Origin: an uncultured Flavobacteriales bacterium
GTDB lineage: Bacteria > Bacteroidota > Bacteroidia > Flavobacteriales > BACL11
Length of the DNA: 64,000 nt
Assembly (NCBI GenBank): GCA_905181585.1
Contig: CAJIYG010000009.1
Span: forward strand, 1-64,000
Direction: 5' to 3'
Part shown: positions 1 to 11,600 of the stretch, piece by piece
Position numbering within the stretch: the stretch's first letter is position 1
Layout of the letters: every line of letters starts with the position of its first letter
The notes under the pieces: generated by a model
What the model saw: the letters and a program-made list of their open reading frames with translations, nothing else
What the model was told of the DNA's origin: nothing
The model's database searches: none
Program-made: the position numbers and the translations under genes

Positions 1-87
1 ACACACGATTATCTACCTGCCCAGCTACTAAGGCACGTGGGCAGGCTAAACAAAAGAATAAAGACAGTATAAATATAGATGTTTCAT
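1..87 (-). CDS. 5' end of a predicted lipoprotein (truncated by window edge)
   Basis: An ATG at 87-85 overlaps the TAA stop of the upstream outer-membrane protein (TAATG), the tight coupling used along this operon. The first codons read MKHLYLYCLYSFV and then hit a TAG. Shifting one base in the T-rich stretch near position 45 gives a continuation LACPRALVAGQVDNR, in which LAC looks like a lipobox, so the mature protein would start at that Cys and be lipid-anchored. Only about 29 residues are visible and I do not recognise the family. The frame break is probably one of the many indels in this sequence. Operon position suggests a partner of the glucan-degrading genes, which is inference. Confidence 0.4.
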
Positions 88-2059
88 TATAAATTGATTT
101 TAATTTCTAGAGTTGTTTCGCTGCCCTTTATGTTTGTTTCGGCAAAGTTTTTATCTTTAAAACTAAACTGACTGTGTCTTAAAAATAAAAAAGCACCATC
201 ATTTAGTTTAATGTCAAAGCCAAAACCATTAACCACACCTGTTTGGTTACGCGGCTTATAGCTAGGCTCATAGTTTTTAACACCTAAATCTTGTCCAGTT
301 GCATCAATAGGAAAAGGGTCATAATCATCAAGCTGAGTTGATTTGTTTGCTAAAACCCTTTCATAGCTTGACTTTAAAACTAAGGATACTCGCTTATTAA
401 TTGAGTAACATATATCTAGAGAGTGATTAAGTTGTCGTATCAAAGCCTTTGAACTTAAAACAGGAGTAGCGCTATAAAAGTTTTGTGCCGTGTTGTAGTT
501 TGTTAGTGAAAAAACATACAAATCTCTTTCAAAGACTTTTGTTTTGTATTTTAAATGAAGATCAGAAGAGCAGTAAAACTTGTCAAACAGTGGGGCTCCA
601 GTTGAATCAATCATACTTGAGTCCGTTACACTTACATTCTCATAAACCCCCCTGTAATAAGAGTTTAGGTGGCCGTATGGTCCGTATCCAGTGCTGAAGT
701 AAGATATTCTTGATAGGATTAAGCCTGTTGATGTATGGTTATAGGAAAAGCTAGAGTTTACTCTTTCAAGTTCAGAGTAAAACCCCAAACCTCCAGAGAT
801 TGAAAAGTCGCCAATTTCAAATTCAGTATTTAAGCTAAATCCCTGTCTGTTGTTTGCAAGATACCCTAAATTAGTAATTGGACCGCCAAATGATGTCATA
901 ACTGTAGCTGCAGCACCTTCTTCAATAACGGTTGTTTCAACAAGGTCTATAACAGAAGTGTTTTTAAAGGAAGCATTAACATTTACCGCTTCAGCAGAGA
1001 TTCTTGAGTATTGAATTTGTAGAGGAATTATTGTTTGTTTTTTTGTTGTTGCTAAATTTAAGATAATTGCCTCGCCACCTGAAATGGCAACTTTGCTGCT
1101 TTGGTAGTTTCCATACCCAAGCTCCCCAAAAAGTCTGACGCCATTTGTTTTATAATCAAACTCAAATGAAGACATACTAAATTCTCTTTTAATCAATGAC
1201 ATTGAATCTGTTGCTGTTTTAGAAGAAAAGAAATTTAAAGCAACCATTTTCTTCGAATCAATTTGTTTAGAAACTTTTAAGCCAAATGAGTAGTCGTCTG
1301 CCTTGTCAGAGACCAATTTTGCTACATTATTTTGTGTTTTCCCTAAAATTGCCTGAAAAGAGAGGCCATCTGTAATTTGCCAAGGAAAGGCAGAGCCGCT
1401 TAGTGTTATTCCTTGAAAAGCAACATTACCAAACCTAATATCTTGATCAATAACTCCTTGTTCATAGTATTTGCTATATGCTGTTCAACAGCCTCTTTGT
1501 TTAGTGGGTCATATGGAGCTCTTTCAAACGGACTATATCGTAAGTATCCTTCTTCGCTCCAAACGGTTAGTTTACTTTGTTTATACCAAGATATTCCTCC
1601 AGCATGAACTTTAAATTTCCCAAAATCTGAGTTTAAAGTTGAATAAAAATTTGTTCCTAAGTTTAGAGAAATTGTGTTATTTGAGAAGTTTCCGTCAAAC
1701 GGACTGTTTAGCATTAATTCTGTCCCAAAAGACATGTTTTTTTTTGCTTTTCCCGAAATCGTAAGTAAAAGCATAGGCTCACGATAGCCTGTTCCAACCG
1801 AGAAAACAGTTTGCTGTGGAAAAGGACCAGAATAATAGCTTGGTATATCTAAAGGGTAAATCTTTGGGAGATTTCTAACATAGCCTAAAAACCGAAAATA
1901 CCCTCCAAGTTTAATACTAGAAACAGGGTCTTTAATTGAATAGCTTGCACTTTTGTATGCAGCTTCTAATGTGTCTTGGGCGCTTAGTTTTTTTAAGCTT
2001 AAAAAAGACAGTGAAAAGATTAATAAAAGCAGTATTTTTTTATTTAACAGCCGAAACAT
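87..2059 (-). CDS. Outer-membrane beta-barrel-like protein of the glucan operon, one frame break
   Basis: Not assigned to a named family. Residues 1-28 are a signal peptide ending LSAQ. The rest is rich in alternating aromatic/polar strands (for example SIKLGGYFRFLGYVRN at about residue 47) as expected of an outer-membrane barrel. The frame is lost near position 1485: the first part ends in a spurious tail after EAVEQHIANT, while one added A restores KYYEQGVIDQDIRFGNVAFQGI and joins directly to the C-terminal part, giving about 657 residues ending KINL. It starts at the base after the stop of the GH3 glucosidase, so it belongs to the same transcript. A role in oligosaccharide uptake or surface display is inferred from position only. 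It shows no TonB box or plug and is too short for SusC. Confidence 0.6.
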
Positions 2060-4417
2060 CTAGTCATTTTTAAGATTAAATGTTGACTTCAGGTCTTTAA
2101 TTATAACAGAAAAACTACCCTCTTCACTTTGCCAAGTGTTGTCTGCCCCATAAAACATTAAGTCTTCATTTCTTATACTGAATGTTAAGGTCTTTTTTTC
2201 TGAAGGTAATAGTGAAATTTTATCAAAAGCAATAAGTTTTTTTAGCGAAGGAGATATTGTTGCATAATGATCATTAATATAAAGCTGAACACTTTCCTTT
2301 CCTTCTCTTTTACCTGTATTTGTAATACTTACAGACACAACAATAGAGTCTTTGTCATTGCTATAAAGAGTTTTTTTATTTAGGCTTAGTTCGCTGTATT
2401 CAAAAGTTGTATAGCTTAGGCCATGAGCAAATTCCCATTGCGGATTAAAAAAATCATTTTGCCAAGTGTTTCCATTTATTAATTCTGACTGTTTGTGGTC
2501 ATAATGCATAACCACACCATTGTGCCTAGGGTATGTGTAAGGTAGTTTTCCGCTAGGGTTAACTTTCCCAAAAAGAATATCAGACACAGCTCTTCCTCCT
2601 TGATCCCCCGGCAGGTAAGCTTGTAAGACCGCGGCACTTAGAGGCTCAATATCATTAATTATTTTAGGCCTTCCCTCAACTAGAACTAGCACTATAGGAA
2701 TGCCAGTCTTTGATAATTGTCTTTATAATATTTCTTTGCTCCAAAGCCATGTCTAAGCTGTAGATATCCCCAGGTCTCTCTGTTGACGGAAGCTCTCCAA
2801 GACACACAATTGCTACATCATGATTTTTACACGCATCAACAGCAGCTTTAAGGTCTTGTGAGGGCAGGTCTACTTCGTCTCCATTTTCCATGCTCATTAT
2901 AGAGCCTTTAAAGTAGCTTATTTCTACCAACCTCTTTTTCTATAGCCTCCTTTATGGTTGGGTGATTATTATGATACTTTTCTTCTACCCCTTGCCATGT
3001 GTGTGTCCACGCCCCGTTCAAACAGCTCAAGACTATTTGCGGTATGGGCCTACAACCATAATTCTTGCGTCTTTATTAAGTGGAAGAATGTTGTCTGTGT
3101 TTTTTAGTAAGGTAACAGATTCTGCTGCCGCTCTGTATGCTTTTGCTATGTGACTTTTTAGAGCCATTAAATTCTGTGTAGCTGCTATAGTTCACTGTTG
3201 GCTGTTCAAACAAATTCAGGTGGTGTTTAACCCTTAATATTCTCCTTACAGCATCATTAATTCTGTCTTTCGACACAGTACCTTCATTCAACAAGCTCAA
3301 TTAGAAGTTTACAATACTTTTTATATTCAGGGTTATTTGGAACCATACTCATGTCTACTCCTGCGTTAATTGCACTTGCAATTCCCTGCTTAACGCTTGA
3401 GTCAGTTTGAGCAACTTTATGTAGCATGATAAAATCTTCCCAGTCCGAAACGGTAAAACCTGCAAACCCCCATTTATTTTTTAAGATATCTGTAATTAAG
3501 TATTTATTTCTATGTCCAGGAATTCCATTTACCTCACCACTATTAATCATTACAGTTAGCGCCCCTTTTTTAACAGCCTCTTCAAAAGGAGGAAGGTGTA
3601 GCTCCTCCATTGTTCTCTCTGGTATTAAAGCAGGCGTTCTATCTCTTCCTGATTTTGGAGAACCGTAACCAACATAGTGCTTTAGACAGGCTGCAACATG
3701 ATGGCTATCTATTTTGCTCCCACCTTGATATCCCTCTACGATTGCCGCTCCCATTTTTTTTGTTAAATAAACATCTTCTCCTAAAGTTTCAAAAAATCGC
3801 GACCAAAGTGGAGTTCTTCCTAAGTCCAAAACTGGTGAAAAGTTCCAAGGGATTCCAGAAGCTCTTGTTTCATAAGCTGTTACTTCACCCATGCTTTTTG
3901 CTAGACTAAGGTCCCAGCTAGCGGCTAGCCCAATTTCTTGAGGAAAAAGAGTGCTGTTAGACGTGTATGTTGCTCCGTGTATTGCATCTACACCATAAAT
4001 AACAGGAATACCAGAGCTTGAATTAGCGGCATAATCTTGTACGGTATTTATAACTGATTTCCATTTTTCTCTATTAAAAGTTGGGCCCTCTGGTCCATTT
4101 GCTACATTTAAAATTGATCCAATTTTGTATTTATTTATTGCCTCATTAAGTTTTGTTGTATCAATTTTGTATGGCACTATCATTTTGCCAGCTAAATTTT
4201 TTTGTAGTACAGACTCAAGAGTTATTTGACATGTTTGCCCAATTTTTTCTTCTAAGCTTAGCTGAGATATTAAGTCATCAATTTTTTTTTCAATTTTTTT
4301 GTCTAATAAAAATGAAGGTGAACTTTTAACAACGTCAAACTTAAAATCAAAAGTTGAATTGTTCCAAATTAGAATTGAAGCTAATATTATTATGACTAAT
4401 AAAAAGTATTTTTTCAT
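2060..4417 (-). CDS. bglX: Glycoside hydrolase family 3 beta-glucosidase (BglX-like), several frame breaks
   Basis: GH3 exo-beta-glucosidase, expected to release glucose from beta-glucan oligosaccharides in the periplasm. An N-terminal hydrophobic segment (residues 4-20) serves as signal or anchor. The GH3 barrel has [12 protein letters not shown], the KHYVGYG region and the nucleophile aspartate in [10 protein letters not shown] (about residue 330). The second domain ([22 protein letters not shown]) and a C-terminal fibronectin-III-like domain ([18 protein letters not shown]) follow, so the usual domain set of about 780 residues is complete. Frame breaks fall near 3290, 3150, 3025, 2935 and 2695. 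The continuation is recognisable after each one, for example [15 protein letters not shown] and [13 protein letters not shown], which argues for sequencing indels. It lies 7 bases after the GH16 gene. Confidence 0.85.
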
Positions 4418-4424
4418 GAAAAAA

Positions 4425-5893
4425 TTATTTTAAAATATTAATTTTTTGGGTTTTTATTATTTTCCCAATTTGATATTGAGCTATATACATTCCTGAAGCA
4501 AGATTTCTTAGGTCAATTGTTTTTTTAGGCTTTTCAAATTCAAGTAATTTATCTCCATAGATGTTGAGTATTTTTAAGTTTTTAGCCTCAGAGTTGTTCA
4601 GGTTTATCAAGCCGCTACTTGGGTTAGGGTATATGTTGTTTGTTACATCAATTTCAGAGACATTAGAAATAATATTAGAGCCACAAGTAGGAGTGCATAA
4701 CCCCCACTGAGGGCAAATAACCCTGTTTTCATCAACAACTAAAGTTCTATTTGTATATGTACTATTCCCATTTGTACAGCTCCATGCAGGGTCTAGGCTT
4801 TCTGACTGACTCCAGTTGTCTGCACTGAATTTAAATTCATAATACCCCTCCAGCATTACAATTTCTTTTTCCCAAATATTATCACCGTCTTGATCAGTCA
4901 TTGGCCAGCAAGAACCACACCAGTCATTAAAAGTTCCGTTAACCTCAGGTACAGTATAGTTAACAGAAGTGTTATTCATATCTACTTTAAATGTTATTAA
5001 ATATTCACAACTTCCATTATTTACATTTGCTTGTGAATTATAATTTATTGCTTGAGGGTCATCACAGCCAAGAATCCCGTTATTCTCATAGATTTTTATA
5101 TAATCTACTTCAATTGAGGACGGGAACTGAGTGTTTCCATTAGGGCCGTTTTGATCTACAGCTAGATTAATTATCAAGTACCAATCATTAGAATTAAAAG
5201 GCCAGCTGTGTTGTGCTGGAATTGAAGAATAACTTGAAGGGCTAATAGAATGTACTTTTACACCATCTACGTACCATGCAATATAGTTTTCTTGCCAAAT
5301 TACAGCATAAGTATGAAAGTCATCGGCATAATTTCCATTAGTGCTATAGTGATTATAGCTATTATATGTGCTTGGGCCTGGACATGACCCTATATGAGCA
5401 GCTCCTGTTGTGTTATTTGTTGGGTTGTCTGAACCCCACTGCTCCATAATATCAATTTCACCATCACAAGGCCATGAACCACCGGAAGGAAGCATCCAAA
5501 AGGCAGGCCAAAACCCCTCCCCATTAACAGTTTTAATCCTAGCCTCTACTTTTCCGTATCTGAACTCCATTTTATCTCTTGTCATAATTCTTGAAGAAGA
5601 TAGTAATATGAATTGCCCCAGCTATCAACAAGCCCATTTGGCTCTTGTTTGGCGGTTATTTTTAGCTTTCCATTACTAACTTCTGAATTTGAAGCCTGAT
5701 AAAATTGTTGCTCTCCATTTCCCCAGCCCCATAATCCATACTGGCTACCACTTCCAATTTCGTGCGTCCACACTGAATCATTAAGAGTTGTTCCGTTAAA
5801 ATTTTCTTCCCAAACCAAATCCCAAGATTGTCCAAAAAAAGTTGTGCTAAAAATTAGCGCAACAATTAGAGATATTATTTTATTTGCTTTCAA
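4425..5893 (-). CDS. GH16 laminarinase-type endo-beta-glucanase with CBM-like module and T9SS type A tail, one frame break
   Basis: Secreted endo-beta-1,3(4)-glucanase of GH16. Signal peptide 1-21 (ending FFGQ). The catalytic domain spans about 22-280 with the GH16 motif GEIDIMEQ (Glu nucleophile, Asp, Glu acid/base) and the usual WPAFWML and HTYAVIW stretches. Then come one GCDDPQAINYNSQANVNNGSC-type Cys repeat, one module (PEVNGTFNDWCGSCWPM, then DQDGDNIWE and YYEFKFSADNW) shared with the two neighbouring secreted proteins, and a type A T9SS sorting domain (IYPNPSSGLINL to the end), so the enzyme should be exported and surface-attached. The only workable start is a TTG at 5893, overlapping the upstream gene's TAA by 14 bases; an in-frame stop lies a few codons before it. 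A missing base near 5600 breaks the frame at YYYSSSRIMTRDKMEF. Laminarin is the likely substrate, by family. Confidence 0.88.
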
Positions 5894-8478
5894 GAATAAT
5901 TATTTTTTTGGTTATAGTCTGTGAGTTTTGCTTGATAGAAACATAATAAAAAGAGTTGTCAAAATCTGAAAGGTCTACATTGTTTTTTAGCTGTAGGCGT
6001 TATCAATATTTAAAACAATTTTTCCAAGTGTATTGAATATAGTTATTTCGTCAATTTCTTTATTACTCTCAATTACAAAACTACCCTTACTTGGGTTTGG
6101 ATAAATTGAAAAAGTATTAGTTTGTAGGTCTAAAACAGGAACCGACCCTTGACACTCTTCACATTCTTGCCAGCACACAGGCTCTAAAATTGTTTCAGAG
6201 TTTATTACTTGTATTCTGTTTGCATAACCCCAGCCGTTTGGAGCTCCAGGATCATAAGCAATTGTTACACAAGAAAGAGATGAATCAAGTTCCTCTTGGA
6301 TATTCCAATTATCTGCTGAAAATTTATATTCAATAGTGTCTCCAGCAGCTAGCAAAGCCGTAAACTCCCAAATATTATCTCCATCTAAATCTTCCATTGC
6401 CCAGCAGCTTCCGCACCAGTTGTTAAAGGTTCCGTTTACCTCAGGAATAGAAAATGGAGGACCAACATATCCTGACATATCCAATTTGAAAGTAACATTA
6501 TAAGATGTAGGCCCTGAATTGCAATCATCACAAAGCTCCCAGCACACTGGAGCTAAAACAGTGTCTTGACTAACATGAATTATTCTATTTGTGAATCCAA
6601 AACTTGAGACAGTACAGCTATCTCCTGAAAATAAATTTTCTTCAACAGTAAAATTATCTGCAGAGTATTTATACTCATAAGAGCCTGAGTCAATTAAAAT
6701 AGTAATTTCCCAAATAGAATCGTTATTAAGATCTTCTAATTGAGCGCAATCTCCGCACCAAGAATTAAACATTCCGTTTATCTCTGGAGCGATATATGAA
6801 ATACTTGTTACATTTCTTAAGTCCAGTTGAAAAGTAACATTATACCCATAGACACAACTACTATCTTCACAAGTTGCAACAGGGTCATAATTATTTGCTA
6901 AAGAATCTGTACATCCAAAATTACTCAAACAGCTACCATCATCACAATTAGCTAAAGCGTCATAGTTACAAGCGTTAGAATCTGTACAGCCATAAGCTGT
7001 TAAACAGCTGCCATCATCACATGTTGCTAAAGAATCATAGTTACAAGCACTCATGTCCATACATCCATAAAAACAATAAACACACGAGCTATCATCAATT
7101 GTGGCTAGCGGGTTATAGTTTAAAGCTGTAGAGTCTGTGCAACCATATGTAACTTGAGGAAAAATACACGTATCTGGACATGTTGCTAAAGAATCATAGT
7201 TTAAAGCAGCAGGATTCATACATCCGTATGTGCAAAAAATACAGCTTCCATTGTCATAATTTGCTAGAGAGTTAAAATTAATTGCTAATGAGTCTGTACA
7301 GCCTGGCAATACAATCTGGCACGATCCATATGTGTCGTTATTTGTTGAAACTGTTGTTACAGATAAAAGCCTATTCGCATAAGAAGAGTAATCAGTTATT
7401 GGAGCACAAGTACCTCCGTTTTGCATGTCAGGCACTAGATTTTCTTGATAGTTCCAGCTGTCTAAAGCGTATTTATATTCAAAATCACCAACAGGAAGGT
7501 CTAAAGTTATTGAGTATGTTCCGTCTCCATCAGGATCTAATAAAATACACACATCCACCACACCAGAAAAAGTTAGGGCTTTCTAGATTTACTTCTGTAA
7601 ATAGTGTTGTGTCACAGTTCATATCGACATTAAAAACGGTACTATACAAGCAGCTTCCGTCATCAACTGTTGCTAAAGAGTCAAAATTACTAGCTAGAGT
7701 ATCTGTACACCCTCCAATGTTATTTGGCTACAATTATTCCAAATACTTGAGAAAACAGTATCACTATTAACTATAGCTGTTCTATTTACATAACCCCATC
7801 CATTTGAAGCGGTATGAGTCATAATTTATAATAATGCAAGATAGACTTAGAATCTAAGATCTTCTTGAATATTCCAATTGTCAGCAGAATACTTATACTC
7901 TAAAGTGTCTCCAGGAGCAAAAATTGTTGAGAATTCCCAAATACTATCATTATCACTATCTGACATTTGCCAGCAGTTCCCACACCAGCCATTAAAAAGA
8001 CCATTTACCTCTGGATAGTGTAAGGATCTGTTACTCCTCTCATGTCTATTTCAAATGTTACGCTATATGAAGAAGGACCAAATGAACAGTCGTTACATGA
8101 TTCCCAGCAGACTACAGGAAGAGTTGTGTCTCCACTAACATTTAGAAGCCTATTTGTAAAACCAAAATTTGTCATTGTACAAGGAGATCCTTGCAACAAC
8201 GTTTCTTGAATTCCCCAGTTATCTGCAGAGAATTTAAATTCATAATCTGTATTTACATCAATTGTTCCAACAACATCCCAGATGTTATCTCCATCAGCAT
8301 CTGACATTGCCCAGCAATTACCACACCAGGAGTTAAAGCTTCCATTTACCTCGGGAATAGTAAAAGGGTCTGCCACATTAGACATGTCTACTTGAAATGT
8401 AACATTTGCGGTGTTTTGAGCATTTATAGTTTGGAAAATGCTGTAAAAATTAAGAGAAAATAAGATGTTTTTATTCAT
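5880..8478 (-). CDS. Secreted modular protein, first gene of glucan operon: five WCGxC modules, Cys repeats, T9SS type A tail; frame-broken
   Basis: Non-catalytic secreted protein of about 866 residues, likely a surface glycan-binding partner of the GH16 enzyme. Signal peptide (to INAQ). Two WCGxC modules (8440-7750) come first, then the repeat GCTDTLASNFDSLATVDDGSC, a third module of the ESP...WCGGC subtype (about 7650-7330), six further GC[TM][DN]-type Cys repeats (7310-6850), two more WCGxC modules (6840-6130) and a type A sorting domain (SIYPNPSKGSFVIE through TKKIIILESK, stop at 5880). No hydrolase motif is present. Frame breaks near 8010, 7860, 7745, 7575 and 5990 are each followed by clear homologous sequence. 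A perfect -7 box lies 35 bases upstream and the stop overlaps the GH16 start. Binding function is inference from the module shared with GH16. Confidence 0.75.
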
Positions 8479-8512
8479 AATAAACTTGTTGTATGAGATT
8501 ATATTTTATTTA

Positions 8513-8520
8513 CAAATATA
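8513..8520 (-). promoter_or_regulatory. Predicted -7 box (TATATTTG) of the glucan-degradation operon
   Basis: On the minus strand this reads TATATTTG, a perfect match to the Bacteroidota -7 consensus TAnnTTTG, 34 bases before the ATG at 8478. No convincing -33 TTG was found at the usual spacing. It lies between the terminator at 8582-8613 and the first gene, so it should drive transcription from 8478 down through the GH16 and GH3 genes. Confidence 0.5.
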
Positions 8521-8581
8521 ATGAAAATACTTAGTGTATAAATGACATTTTATTGCATTCCTAAATAAAAACTTATATAAA

Positions 8582-8613
8582 AAAAGAGGCCTTATTATAA
8601 TAAGGCCTCTTTT
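8582..8613 (-). terminator. Strong rho-independent terminator after the giant surface protein
   Basis: A perfect 16+16 base inverted repeat with GAGGCC/GGCCTC in the stem and A-run/T-run flanks, so it could work in both directions. It starts 20 bases beyond the stop of the 8633-15463 gene and separates that gene from the glucan operon, making them independent transcription units. Confidence 0.85.
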
Positions 8614-8632
8614 AAATAATTTGAAGTTTTAA

Positions 8633-11600
8633 TTATTGAAGAACAATCTTCTTATTAACAACTCCTTGATTTGTAACTATTTCTAAGAAGTAAACTCCTT
8701 TAGTGTAGTCTTTAAGATTAACTTGTTTAGTGTACTCACCAACAAATTTTTCTAAACTTTCAGTGTGTATTACTTCTCCAAGCATATTAACAACTCTAAT
8801 GTTTAAGTCTTGAACTTCTTCTGAAACAAATGAGATGTTAAAGATATCGTTAGATGGATTAGGGTAAACATCAAAGTTTTCAATAGAAGCAGACTCTCCT
8901 TCAATTTTTGAAGGAAGAATACCTGGCTGAGTCCAGAAAATTGGACTTGTCCAGTCAGATCTATATGAAGTTACATTTGCATCACAGAATGTTCTTCCTT
9001 GAGCTCTGTAAGATTGACCTGAAACTAAACCAAACTTATTAGCTGAAAGAGTTGGATAATAAACTCCAAAACCACCAGCCGTTAGCCATGAGCATTTGCA
9101 GTGTCAACTCTTAAAGCAATTCTTGCAAAAACATATGCTCCAGTTGTATCCCAAGTAAATCTTGCTTTAGAATGATTTGAATTAAATGTTTCTACACTTA
9201 AGATTGTCATTTCAGGACAATCTCCTTTAGTTGTGAATTGTTGAGGTTCAGAATATCCTGATCTGTTCCACCACCACAGTAAAAAGCTTTCATCTTGTAT
9301 TCATAAGTTGTTGAAGGAGTAAGGTTTCTTAAACTTTTAATAGTATTATCTAAGCCAATATTACATAGACCACTTCCAGCTCCAGCAGATTTTGTTGTCC
9401 AATTTAAGATCTCCAACTGCTCTATATCTTACAAGGTATTTCCAAACTCTACAAGATTGCTTATTTAAAAGAACTTCTTCAACAGAACATTATCAATGAT
9501 CCATAAAATCAGTATCTGCAATAACAAAGATATTCCAGTTCCGCAGTTAATATACTTCATATGTTCCATTTCCAGTAATAATCTCAGATACAGATTTGCC
9601 ATTCTCCCACTTAACTCTAATGTCCAGCTGAATAATTACTTAATTGTAAATGTACTTTATAAGATGTTCCTATCATAGTCCAAGTTTTGTCCTAATAAAT
9701 TAGTCCAGTTTGACTTCCGTTAACATTTAAGCTTTATTTCCAGAAACATAGAGTTATTGATCTGACAATACCACATTGTATCCATTACTAAAATCTCCAT
9801 TTATAATATATCATTCCATATTCAGATCCATTCATATTACTCCAGTTAATTTCAGCTTTAGTATCTGTTGTCCAGATTATTAGTTAAGTCCAACGGAGCT
9901 ATATCTTCTCCACAAGAATATAACAAGAACCATCATCAGTCATTGCTAAACTATCATAGTTCCAAGCAAATATATCTGTACAACCTAAAATACAAAGTTC
10001 ACATGATCCATATGTGTCATCACTTACAGAAGCTACATTAGTAATTTCAATAACTGAAATATTATCAACAGCTCCAATTGCATTTCCATTAGCAACAATC
10101 ATCAATGGAGAATTATTTGAAGTCATAATAGTTTCTGTATAAGTTCCTAGAGCTGTTCTTTCTTCTCCTAAAACACCACCAAGACTTACTTGATATGTTC
10201 CTTGAGAAAGAGCTCCAACATCATAAGTTACAGTATACATTGCTCCAGCAGTTGGATTCCAGCTTGTTTGCTCTAAAGGATTACTTGAAACACCTGAAGA
10301 GTAGGCAATTCCACCCACTACTAACCAGTTATTTCTTAAGTTCCAATCAGCACCATCTGCAGAAAAGTCTCCATTTGTGACCATTTCGTTTCCGTATGTA
10401 TAATCAAGATTTACATTAAATTGTCTGTTAGCATAAGAGTAATAGTCAGTAATTGGAGCACAAGTTCCTCCGTTTACCATATCATCTATTAAATCTTCTT
10501 GACCAGCAAATCCATCAACAGCATATTTGTATTCAAAAGCACCTTCAGCTAAATCAACAGTAACAGAATGAATTCCATCTCCATCAGCATCAGTCATTGG
10601 AACACAACCTCCACACCATCCAAATACATGGGCTTTCAAGGTGAACATATCCAAATGAAGTTTCACAATTCATATCTACATTAAATGTTGTTGCAAATAA
10701 ACATGAGCCATCATCAATTGTTGCTGATGCGTCATAGTTGCTTCCTAAAGCATCCATACAACCATAGACAGTATTACAAGCATCACATGATCCGTATACA
10801 TCATCTGCAGTTGATCCTACAGCTACAGTTAATTGTCTATTAGCATAAGAGTAGTAGTCTGTTATTGGAGCACAAGTTCCTCCATTTACCATATCGTCAA
10901 TTAAATCTTCTTGACCAGCAAAACCATCTACAGCATATTTGTATTCAAAGTCTCCAAGTGGAAGGTCCACAGTTACAGTATGAATACCATCTCCATCAGC
11001 ATCTGTCATTGGCACACAACCACCACACCATCCAAAGACAGGGCTTTCTAGGTGAACATATCCAAATGAACCTAAAGGCTCACAATTCATATTTACACTA
11101 AATGTCGTTGCATATACACAAGAACCATCTTCTAGCTGTGCGTTAGCATCATAATTACTTGCTGCAGCATCCATACAACCAAAAGCACAAGCATCACATG
11201 AAGCGTATGTGTCAGATGTTGTTACATTTCCGATAGTTAACATTCTGTATGCATATGTTAAGTTGTCAGTGTTAGGCGCGCAAGTAGCTCCATTTTGCAT
11301 AGAGTTAATTAAACCACTAATTTCAGAAGTTGTATAGTTATCAGTAATATATAAGAACTGGAATGTTCCAGCTAGCATATTATATGTTCCCTCCCATATT
11401 CCATCGCCATCAGCATCACTTAAGTTATAAGTATTTCCTGACCAGTTGTCATAATCTCCAGTTGCAGTAACTACAGTTGGAGTTAGTCCTGAACATCTAA
11501 GGTCTACGCTGAAAGTAACATCATAAGTACAGCTTCCATCATCAGTTTGTGCAGAAGCATCAAAATTAGTTGCTGTAGTGTCAGTACATCCAGGGATTAT

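Noticed and set aside
16..45. Inverted repeat CCTGCCCA/TGGGCAGG at the window start.
   Set aside because: It lies inside the start of the partial lipoprotein gene, is short with a 14-base loop, and has no T-run.
9000..9900. Apparently non-coding 900-base stretch with only short open frames.
   Set aside because: On the minus strand fragments in changing frames read Fn3-like sequence (NLTPSTTYEYKMKAFYCGGG) and lead into a sorting domain, so it is the damaged 3' part of the giant gene.
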